A stretch of DNA of 64,000 nt from Gemmatimonadota bacterium (GTDB lineage Bacteria; Gemmatimonadota; Gemmatimonadetes; Longimicrobiales; Gaopeijiaceae). The notes under the pieces are model-generated. The model did not search any database. It worked only from the letters and a program-made list of their open reading frames with translations, and had not been told where the DNA came from. This document shows positions 45,051 to 54,788 of this stretch, piece by piece. The translations under genes were made by a program, and so were the position numbers. Location of the stretch: positions 1 to 64,000 of the forward strand of contig JACQVF010000042.1 of NCBI GenBank assembly GCA_016209885.1, in the 5' to 3' direction. Numbering within the stretch: the first letter of the stretch is position 1; each line of letters begins with the position of its first letter.

Positions 45051-45953
45051 CTACCTCCGGCAGTCGTAGCGAATCAGGCTTGACCTGTTGCTCGCGACTT
45101 TCTGGCCGAGGCTGATCACGCCCTGGCCGTGCACGTGAATCTCTTCCCGGTGGACGAAGACTTCGGACTCGTCGTCGAGCCGCAGGAACGTGCCGTTCGT
45201 GCTGTGGTCGATGAGGAAGAACTTGTCCGTCCGGCGCTCGATGGTCGCGTGGTTGCGGGAGACGACCGCCTCGTCCACCACCAGGTCGTTGTGCTCGCCG
45301 CGGCCGAGGGAGAACGAGCCGCGATCGTCTTCGACGCGGATCTCGCGGTCGCAGAATGTGAGCGTCAGTCTTGCGAAGCGCAGCCTCTCGAGTGGCAAGT
45401 GGGTGCCCGGCGTCACGGTGAGGCGCGAGATGTCCGTCTGCCAGATGACGTCGCAGATCTCGACCATCTCCTGCTTCCCTCGCACCGTCACCTGCCCGAG
45501 GCTCCGGGCCAGGACGCCCTCCGACCCCAGGATTCTTTCCACCGTATCCTTCGTGGTGATGATCTGACCGCCCTTCGCCAGCCCGGCCATACGCGCCGCC
45601 ACGTTGACCGCGTCGCCGAAGACGTCGCCGTGCTCCGACAGCACGCTTCCGAACTGGAGGCCGATCCGGATGCTTACGTTGGGGTAAGTGTCCGCCGCGG
45701 GCTGGCTCACCAGCGTCTGCATCGTGCAAGCGGACTGCACCGCTCTCTCGGCCGTGGGGAACGTGCACATGATCTCGTCGCCGATGGTCTTGACGATTGT
45801 GCCGCCGTGCTCGGTGGCGGCGCCGGCGAGGGTCGATAGCGTCGCAGCGATCACTTCGCGGGCGCGGGCGTCCCCCAAGGTCTCGAAGAGCTGCGTGCTC
45901 TTGCAGACGTCGGCGAAGAGGATGGCCAGATCCATCTGCTCGCGTGCCATAGC
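45051..45953 (-). CDS. Class III nucleotide cyclase with FHA domain
   Basis: A protein of about 300 residues from ATG 45953; the frame is open to 46109 without a good ribosome site, so the N-terminus is uncertain. The cyclase homology domain starts LAILFADVCKST (metal-binding Asp), continues KTIGDEIMCTF and has GDAVNVAARM with the Asn and Arg of the transition-state pair, so it is probably active on ATP or GTP. A C-terminal FHA domain follows with FSLGRGEHND, VVSRNHATIE and HSTNGTFLRL intact. The combination suggests that cyclic-nucleotide output is tuned by binding to a phosphothreonine protein. The Ser/Thr kinase at 37253 is the only kinase in the window. Confidence 0.85.
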   Translation of the reverse strand, partial: AMAREQMDLAILFADVCKSTQLFETLGDARAREVIAATLSTLAGAATEHGGTIVKTIGDEIMCTFPTAERAVQSACTMQTLVSQPAADTYPNVSIRIGLQFGSVLSEHGDVFGDAVNVAARMAGLAKGGQIITTKDTVERILGSEGVLARSLGQVTVRGKQEMVEICDVIWQTDISRLTVTPGTHLPLERLRFARLTLTFCDREIRVEDDRGSFSLGRGEHNDLVVDEAVVSRNHATIERRTDKFFLIDHSTNGTFLRLDDESEVFVHREEIHVHGQGVISLGQKVASNRSSLIRYDCRR

Positions 45954-46142
45954 TCGTGCCGCGGCCTGGGTAGAGATGGGGTCAAGCAGGTCGCCGAGAA
46001 CTGCAGCGCGTGACGCACTACATTCCTTCAGGGCCCTGCTTCGTGCCACACGAACGGCAGCCGCCGCGGAGAAGACGTCGCACGACGCCGCCCGGCGGTC
46101 GCTCGGCAAGATAGGACGCGCGCGCCTCGCCCGGCAATCGGC

Positions 46143-46171
46143 TTGTCAAGGGAGAGGCTGACGGATAAAGT
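46143..46171 (+). promoter_or_regulatory. Candidate sigma-70 promoter for mla operon
   Basis: TTGTCA at 46143-46148 and TAAAGT at 46166-46171 are separated by exactly 17 bases. The expected start of transcription, about 46178, is only some five bases before the MlaE ATG, so the message would be almost leaderless. Confidence 0.4.
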
Positions 46172-46182
46172 GACTGGGGCGT

Positions 46183-46959
46183 ATGAGAAGACCGGGCCGT
46201 CCTCGTTCCGTGGGCCAGTACGAGTCCCTGGGCCTGACGCCCTTCCTGGGAGCTGCCCTGGCGTCCGCCGGCCGGTTCCCACGCCGTGCGATCCCCTGGG
46301 CGGTCAAGATGGCCTCGGATCAGGTGCGCTTCACGCTGGTGGAGGGCGTGCCGCTCGTGGCGTTGCTGGCCTTCGCCACGGGTGCAGCGGTGGCCCTGGA
46401 GGTGATCCGGCTAGCCGGATGGCTCGGCGTGGGCGACACTCTTGGGCTCGTTCTTTCCCTCATCATCGTCCGGCACTTCGGACCGCTACTCACTGCGATC
46501 CTGGTACTGGGGCGTTCCGGCACGGCGGTCGTCACGGAGATGGCGACGGTCCGCCTTACCGGTGAGGTCTCGGGTTTGGAGGCGCTGGGGATCAGCCCGC
46601 TCCATTACTACGTCTATCCGCGCCTGGCGGGTGGAGCGCTCTCCATGGCTGCGCTGATGGTGGTGTTCGATTTCGCGGGGCTCGCCGGTGCCTGGTCCGT
46701 GGCCTCGATCCAGGAAGGGATGACCCCCGCCTCGTTTCTCGAGAGTCTTCTCACTAACGTGAGCCCGGTCGACGTGGCGGTGACGCTCTTCAAGGGTGTC
46801 CTCTACGGGCTTGGCATGGTTGTGCTGTGCGTCCATGCCGGGCTCGCGTACGGGACGGGCGCGACGCAGATCCCGATCGCGGCGCGGCGGGGCGTGATCC
46901 GATCGCTGCTCTTCATGTTCACGTGCTCGGTGGCATTCGCCCTGCTTCCGGGAGTCTGA
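46183..46959 (+). CDS. mlaE: MlaE-family lipid ABC permease
   Basis: A 258-residue MlaE permease with about five membrane helices. Family markers are PLVALLAFATGAAVALE, RHFGPLLTAILVLGRSGTAV, VTEMATVRLTGEVSGLEALG and the DVAVTLFKGVLYG segment. It works in the inner membrane with an ATPase and an MCE protein to move phospholipids or other lipids between membranes. The ATPase gene begins three bases after its stop and the MCE gene follows. A GTG at 46210 is a possible internal start. Confidence 0.9.
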   Translation: MRRPGRPRSVGQYESLGLTPFLGAALASAGRFPRRAIPWAVKMASDQVRFTLVEGVPLVALLAFATGAAVALEVIRLAGWLGVGDTLGLVLSLIIVRHFGPLLTAILVLGRSGTAVVTEMATVRLTGEVSGLEALGISPLHYYVYPRLAGGALSMAALMVVFDFAGLAGAWSVASIQEGMTPASFLESLLTNVSPVDVAVTLFKGVLYGLGMVVLCVHAGLAYGTGATQIPIAARRGVIRSLLFMFTCSVAFALLPGV

Positions 46960-46962
46960 CAC

Positions 46963-47616
46963 GTGGCGTCCAAGGAAGTCCTCCTCCGCCTGCGCGATGT
47001 CCGCCTGCCGACTGCGGACCCGGATGCCCTGACGCCGCCGCTGTCCCTCGACCTCGAGGCGGGTCAGGTGGTAGCCGTGTGTGCGCCGGTAGGGGCGGGC
47101 GCGGTGCTCATCCGCGCGTGCCTGGGGCTGACCAGGCTTACGGCCGGCGAGCTGGAGATTCTTGGGGTGAAGCCCTGGGGGCTGCCGCAGGCCGAGCTGG
47201 ACCGGGTGCGGGAGCAGGTCGGGACGGTGCTTCACCCTCACGGGCTCGTGAGCAACGTCACGATTCGGGGGAACGTGCTTCTGCCCTTGCTCTACGGGCA
47301 CGGTGCAGCCAATCCCGATGCACAGGATCGGGTGGCCGATCTCCTGGCCGCGCTGGGGCTGACGGCGCTGGCGGGCCGACGGCCGGACGCGGCGGGCCCG
47401 GGGACGTGTGAGCGGGTGGCGGTGGCGCGGGCGCTGGCGAGGAGACCCCGGCTCCTGCTCCTGGAGAACCTGGACGCCTCCCTTACGCCGCAGGAGATTG
47501 GTGGGATCATGATTTTGTGCCGAGGCGAGGTCGGGACGGTCCTGCTCACGGCGACGGATTCGGGGGCGGCAGCCTGCGGGCTGTGCGACAGGGTATTGGA
47601 TCTTTCCGCGGGCTGA
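46963..47616 (+). CDS. Degenerate MlaF-like ABC ATPase
   Basis: 217 residues from GTG 46963 with the overall ABC ATPase layout and a conserved operon position between MlaE and MlaD, but without its catalytic residues. Walker A reads APVGAGAVLI (residues 41-50) instead of GxxGxGKST, so the Lys and Ser are lost. The signature region is PDAAGPGTCERVAVARALAR with no LSGG. Walker B reads LLLLENLD, replacing the Asp-Glu pair with Glu-Asn. The switch position reads TATDSG with no His. The reading frame is intact and the RVAVARALARRPR helix is kept, so selection on structure seems likely. It should not hydrolyse ATP. A structural subunit or a very recent decay are the alternatives. Confidence 0.8.
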   Translation: MASKEVLLRLRDVRLPTADPDALTPPLSLDLEAGQVVAVCAPVGAGAVLIRACLGLTRLTAGELEILGVKPWGLPQAELDRVREQVGTVLHPHGLVSNVTIRGNVLLPLLYGHGAANPDAQDRVADLLAALGLTALAGRRPDAAGPGTCERVAVARALARRPRLLLLENLDASLTPQEIGGIMILCRGEVGTVLLTATDSGAAACGLCDRVLDLSAG

Positions 47617-47620
47617 AGTC

Positions 47621-48574
47621 ATGTACTGGCAGCGCTCGGACCTGTACGTCGGCCTCGTGCTCCTGGTGGTGGCGGGACTCGTGGCGGTTGCGATCCTGAC
47701 CACAGTCCCTCGCTTCCGGGCCCGGGGCCAGGCGCTCAGCTTCCGGGTCGAGCGCCTGTACCGGTTGGAGGAAGGCGCCCCCGTCCTGCTGGACGGCTAC
47801 CCCGTGGGACGCGTGCGCTCCATCTCCCCGGTGGCGGGGTCCGGAGACCTGGAGTTCCGGGTCACGATCGCGGTGCGGCGGCGGCTGCCATCGGGTCTCC
47901 GCCTGGAGCTCCGGCAAGGAACCTCGGCGGAGATATCCTCGGAGACACTGTTCAGCGCGCCCGTGGTCATGCTGCGTCCGTCCATCAATCCGGGCGCTGC
48001 GGTCCTCGCGGAAGGTGCGACGATCCCGGCGCGGGTCGGCGCCGTTGCCGCGGAAGCCCTGGGGAGAAGAGTGCCCGAGCTCATCGACCGGCTCGACACG
48101 ACGCTTGCTCGCCTGCCGGGGATCATGAGCCAGGTGGCAGAGACGTTCGCAAGCACGCGCACCGTCTCCGATACCGCCCGGGCCCTGCTGGCGGAGCTGC
48201 ACGGCACGACGGCGGCCCTGGCGCGTGACGCCGAGCGGGTCCTGGGCGAGGCCGAGCGCAGCGTGCGTTCGCTGGGCGAGCTCGGTACCAGCGCCAATCG
48301 GGGGGTCGACACCCTGGTCCAACAGGCCCTGGTGGCGGTGGACAGCATGAGCCTCGCCATAGCGGGGCTATCGCGGCTGGTGCAGGAACTCCGCGCCATG
48401 CGCGCCGACGCGGAGCCGAGCGTGGTCCAGATCCTGGCGGATCTGGAAGAGGTGACCATGATCCTGAACAACCTCGTGCGCTCCATCTCGGAGCGCCCGC
48501 TCAGGGTGCTCACCGGGGTAAGAGTGCCCAGGGAGCTGGTGGACACGCCGTCCGTGCCGGACTCGTCGCTGTGA
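47621..48574 (+). CDS. MlaD-like MCE-domain protein
   Basis: A 317-residue protein with an N-terminal membrane helix (about residues 8-28), one MCE domain (about 38-115, with LLDGYPVGRVRSISPV and GTSAEISSETLFSAPVVML) and a long helical region (about 130-290) rich in Leu/Ala heptads. This layout matches MlaD-type proteins that form a hexameric lipid tunnel in the periplasm. The ATG lies four bases after the ATPase stop. No mlaC or mlaB gene is seen nearby. Confidence 0.88.
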   Translation: MYWQRSDLYVGLVLLVVAGLVAVAILTTVPRFRARGQALSFRVERLYRLEEGAPVLLDGYPVGRVRSISPVAGSGDLEFRVTIAVRRRLPSGLRLELRQGTSAEISSETLFSAPVVMLRPSINPGAAVLAEGATIPARVGAVAAEALGRRVPELIDRLDTTLARLPGIMSQVAETFASTRTVSDTARALLAELHGTTAALARDAERVLGEAERSVRSLGELGTSANRGVDTLVQQALVAVDSMSLAIAGLSRLVQELRAMRADAEPSVVQILADLEEVTMILNNLVRSISERPLRVLTGVRVPRELVDTPSVPDSSL

Positions 48575-48685
48575 ACGGCAGAGCGGGTTATTGACCACTG
48601 CGAAAGGAATGCAGCATAGGCTCCGTAGCACCGCGCCAGAACACGGCCTGCTGCAAGGGGGTTCGCGAGGCTACCAGCGCCGAAT

Positions 48686-48704
48686 GATGCGTTGATAACG
48701 CATC
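48686..48704. promoter_or_regulatory. Perfect 8-bp palindrome in intergenic spacer
   Basis: GATGCGTT and AACGCATC flank the triplet GAT between the convergent mlaD and sucA genes. It could be a regulator site or a short hairpin terminator; the 3-base gap is too short for a good RNA loop at full stem length. Confidence 0.4.
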
Positions 48705-48745
48705 GATCCAATACAGCGCGTTGGCGGGGCTGAGGGGCGGCGAAG

Positions 48746-51547
<2,802 letters not shown>

Positions 51548-51644
51548 CGTCTCACCCTGTCGGCCAGTGCTTCAGCGACCTGCTGAATACTAGTAGTTTT
51601 GCCCTGGCACGCGAGGCCGCGCGAGCGGGCGAGCGGGCGAGTTC

Positions 51645-53006
51645 TCAGCGCGTTGCGGGAGCGTGCGGGTCGGGGCGGGCGCGGAGCCCGGGTGCCGGCG
51701 TGGAGGCTTCCGGGAGCCAGAGCAGGAAAACGGTTGCCGCGAGGGCGATGGCCGCGCCGACGCAGAACGCGGCGGGCGCGCCGAACCGCTCCCAGAGGAA
51801 GCCGAACCCCAGGCTGGCGGGGAACGCGGCGACGCCCACGGCCAGGTGATAGCCGCCCATCACGCGGCCGAGCTCGGCGGGCCGGGCGAAGGACGCGATG
51901 AGGGCGCGCTCGGGGCCCTCCGAGAGGCCGAAGTGAAGCCCGTACAGCAGGAAGAGAGCCCAGGCGTGCCAGGGCTCGCTGGCCAGGGCGAAGCCCAGGT
52001 AGACGAGGGCGTAGACCGTCCAGCCCGCGGCGATGACGCGCCGCGGCCCAAGGCGGTCGGCCGCGTCGCCACCGGGGAGCGACCAAGCCACCTTGCTCAG
52101 GTGGAAGGCCGCCCACAGGAGGGGGAGCAGCGCCGCGCTCACCCCGAGCCGCTGCGCGCGCAGGAGCAGGAACGCGTCCGTGGAGTTTCCCAGAGTGAAC
52201 AGGAAGAACACGAAGAGCAATCGTCCGGTGCCCCGGGACAGCGTGTCGGGCCCGGCCGCAGCGGGGTCTGCCGGCGAGGCGGACGCGGGCATGTCGGGCG
52301 GTACGGGCCGCGTGGGATCGGGCGCGCTGCGCGCGCGAGCGTGCGGATCGGGTGCCGCCGCCGGTGACCCGCCCGGCGGATGCGCGGCGACCGGAACCTC
52401 GCGGACGGTGCGCCAGAGTAGAAGGAGGGTGCCGGCCGCGGGCAGCGCCGCGAGTCCGAACACGACGCGGAGGTCCGAGGTCAGAGCGAGCAGGAGCAGC
52501 GTGGCGAGGAGCGGTCCCAGAAGCGCGCCGGTGTGGTCGAGAGCCCGCTGGGTGGCGAAGGCGAGGCCTCGGGCGGAAGGCGGGACCGAATGGGCGAGGA
52601 GCGCGTCGCGTGGCGCCGAGCGCACGCCCTTGCCGACGCGATCCGCCGCCCGGATGAGCAGAACGTGCCACGGCGCGGCCGCCAGCGCGATGAGGGGCCG
52701 GGCCACAGAGGCGACGCCGTAGCCCAGGAGCACGAGGGGCTTGCGGCGCCGGAGCCGATCGGACCAGGCGCCGAAGCCCAGCTTCACCAGGCTGTTCAGA
52801 GACTCCGCCAAGCCCTCGATCAGGCCGAGGACGGGCACCGCCGCGCCCAGCGTCCCCGTGAGGAACGCGGGGAGCAGCGGGTAGATCATCTCGCTGGCCG
52901 TGTCGTTGAGAAGCGAGGCACCGCCGAGCCCGAACACGTTCCGCGGCTGCCGCCGAACGCGGCGCCACAGAGATGCCTGCGCGTGCGGGTACCCGTTGCG
53001 TGTCAC
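51645..53006 (-). CDS. Major facilitator superfamily transporter
   Basis: A 453-residue MFS protein with about twelve membrane helices split by a Pro/Ala-rich cytoplasmic loop (about residues 215-265). Family anchors are SLLNDTASEMIYPLLPAFL at the first helix, LGFGAWSDRLRRRKPLVLLG (motif A) and RVGKGVRSAPRDALLA. Start GTG 53006 is chosen because AGGGGAGAG lies upstream; the open frame beyond it has no membrane-protein character. The substrate is unknown. The gene ends beside a short GCGGGCGA repeat run. Confidence 0.85.
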   Translation of the reverse strand: MTRNGYPHAQASLWRRVRRQPRNVFGLGGASLLNDTASEMIYPLLPAFLTGTLGAAVPVLGLIEGLAESLNSLVKLGFGAWSDRLRRRKPLVLLGYGVASVARPLIALAAAPWHVLLIRAADRVGKGVRSAPRDALLAHSVPPSARGLAFATQRALDHTGALLGPLLATLLLLALTSDLRVVFGLAALPAAGTLLLLWRTVREVPVAAHPPGGSPAAAPDPHARARSAPDPTRPVPPDMPASASPADPAAAGPDTLSRGTGRLLFVFFLFTLGNSTDAFLLLRAQRLGVSAALLPLLWAAFHLSKVAWSLPGGDAADRLGPRRVIAAGWTVYALVYLGFALASEPWHAWALFLLYGLHFGLSEGPERALIASFARPAELGRVMGGYHLAVGVAAFPASLGFGFLWERFGAPAAFCVGAAIALAATVFLLWLPEASTPAPGLRARPDPHAPATR

Positions 53007-53315
53007 GCCGATCTCTCCCCTGCGGCGAAGCGCACTACGATCCGGACAAGCTACGGTACGATGAACCGGCCCGCGCGCCCAGGGGTCGAGAAGGGCGGCC
53101 GAACCGTCTACATTGTGCCCAGTGTGCCGCGACGATCGGGACGGACGCTGCCGCTCGGGGCTGAGCGCAGCGGCCGGTGCGCCACCCCGTAGGCGCGCTG
53201 GGGGGTGGAGGCGCTCTCCGCCTTTCGCGGGAACCTCGAGCATGGGGCCGTGGTTTGAGGGCATAGCAGCGAGCTGTTGGGGGGGGTGCGTTCCGACTAT
53301 GGGGCTGTAGCGAGA
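53007..53315. other. Divergent intergenic region, MFS/pgeF
   Basis: 309 bases between divergent genes. Both promoters should be here; TACGAT occurs at about 53057-53062 without a clear -35. No conserved operator or RNA is recognised. Confidence 0.35.
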
Positions 53316-54104
53316 ATGCCGGCGAACACGGAGGTCGAGCTCGTTCGCGAGCGTCCGGCGACGGGCGCGGTGCCGCTCTATGTCCACGCGATGTGGAGCG
53401 AGCGGTTTCCGTGGCTGGTCCAGGGCACCACGGCCGCGGGGCCGGGTGAGGCGCCCTTCGACCTCCGTCTCTTCGGCTCGGCGCCGGTGGGTCGGGTGCT
53501 GGAGCGCTGGGAGCAGCTTCGTGAGGCGACGGGCTGCCCGCGGGTCGTCATCTCCCGGCAGGTCCACGGGACTCGCGTCCTGGTTCACGGTGCGGGCGGC
53601 TCCGAGGACTCTCGGGCCCCGGGGCTGTTCGTCACCCGCGGCTACGATGGTCACGCGACGCGGGCGCCGGGGCTCCTTCTCACGGTCTCCGTGGCGGACT
53701 GCGTGCCGATCTCGGCGGTGGACCCGGCCCGCCGCGCCATTGCGCTCCTCCACGGCGGGTGGCGAGGGATCGCCGCTGGGGTGGTGGAGGCAGGCGTGTC
53801 CGCGCTGGTGAAGCTGGGGGGTTCGCGGCCCGACGAGCTCTACGTTCACCTGGGGCCGGCCATCTGCGGCGGGTGTTACGAAGTGGCCCCGGAGGTCCAC
53901 GCGGCGCTCGGCTTTCCGATCCCGGCCCGCCCGGCGCCCGTGGACCTGCGAGCGCTGCTCGTGGAGCGTGCGATCGCGCTGGGCGTGCGGCGCGATCGGC
54001 TGAGCGTGAGCGCGCACTGCACGAAGTGCGGCGACTCCCCGTTCTTCTCGCACCGGGGCGGAAGAGCCGAGCGGCAGATGGGGGTGCTGGGGATTCGCGG
54101 TTAA
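53316..54104 (+). CDS. pgeF: PgeF/YfiH-type multicopper-laccase-fold protein
   Basis: A 262-residue protein of the YfiH/PgeF family, variously described as a purine nucleoside phosphorylase, polyphenol oxidase or peptidoglycan editing factor. The zinc-site blocks are all present: SRQVHGTRVL, SVADCVPIS, LHGGWRGIAAG, GPAICGGCYEV and the C-terminal CTKCGDSPFFSHRGG. ATG 53316 is chosen; a TTG 39 bases earlier is possible. No strong ribosome site is seen. The stop codon overlaps the left end of the repeat element at 54104. Confidence 0.9.
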   Translation: MPANTEVELVRERPATGAVPLYVHAMWSERFPWLVQGTTAAGPGEAPFDLRLFGSAPVGRVLERWEQLREATGCPRVVISRQVHGTRVLVHGAGGSEDSRAPGLFVTRGYDGHATRAPGLLLTVSVADCVPISAVDPARRAIALLHGGWRGIAAGVVEAGVSALVKLGGSRPDELYVHLGPAICGGCYEVAPEVHAALGFPIPARPAPVDLRALLVERAIALGVRRDRLSVSAHCTKCGDSPFFSHRGGRAERQMGVLGIRG

Positions 54105-54286
54105 CAGGTGCTGAAAAAAAGGCCGGGTACGCCTCCACGACAGGAGGGGCACCGTATGAGCCGCGGCGCTCAACTCGCCGGGCCGCCCTGCCACTCGCCG
54201 GGCCGTCCTCGGCGCTCCGCGATTTTCGCGGCGGGGTCATACGGTGCCCCTCACCCACTCGTTCGGCGGGGCTTCTGAGCACCTGT
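54104..54286. repeat. Palindromic MITE-like repeat element
   Basis: Terminal inverted repeats ACAGGTGCT and AGCACCTGT bound a 183-base non-coding unit. A second perfect inverted repeat of 15 bases (AGGGGCACCGTATGA at 54145, TCATACGGTGCCCCT at 54237) lies inside. A diverged relative is at 23797-23944. The left end overlaps the pgeF stop codon. Confidence 0.65.
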
Positions 54287-54332
54287 GAACGCCCTTGTGG
54301 GGGCGAGGGTGCACACCTTATCCGTTCCGCAC

Positions 54333-54569
54333 ATGGATCCCGGTCTGTGCGGGCGTTGTCGGCACGCGCGGGTCATCGAGAACCGGCGGGGCTCGCGGTT
54401 CTACCTCTGCGAACGGTCGCGGGCAGATCCGTCGTTTCCCCGCTATCCCCCGCTCCCCGTGCTGCGGTGCCGGGGCTTCGAGCCGGAGGGCGAGAGCGGT
54501 GGTCGGGGCCGGGAGATGGACGGCGGTGGAGGGCGACCCGCCGGACGGCCGCGAACGCCGCGAGGATGA
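54333..54569 (+). CDS. Small Cys-rich protein, possible zinc knuckle
   Basis: 78 residues from ATG 54333. The pattern GLCGRCRHARVIENRRGSRF, YLCERS, PVLRCRGFEP gives four Cys in a C-x2-C...C...C arrangement typical of small metal-binding proteins that are widely conserved but uncharacterised. No ribosome site is obvious. It follows the repeat element and precedes the glycosyltransferase gene in the same direction. Function unknown. Confidence 0.6.
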   Translation: MDPGLCGRCRHARVIENRRGSRFYLCERSRADPSFPRYPPLPVLRCRGFEPEGESGGRGREMDGGGGRPAGRPRTPRG

Positions 54570-54788
54570 GCGCCTGCGCGGCTGGCGCCGGCGGACCATA
54601 CGGAGGAAGCCATGAGCGATGCGGTGCGCGGGGCGCGGGCGCCAACCGAGGGAGTGCCGGTGCTGGGTCGGGACGGGCACGTCGGGCGCGGCACCGCGGT
54701 CCACAAGGCACGCGGGCCGGCGTGCGCGGGCGGCGCGGAAGCGCGGCCGTGAGCTGACGGAGCCGATCGGGAATCGGGAGTCCCCGGG

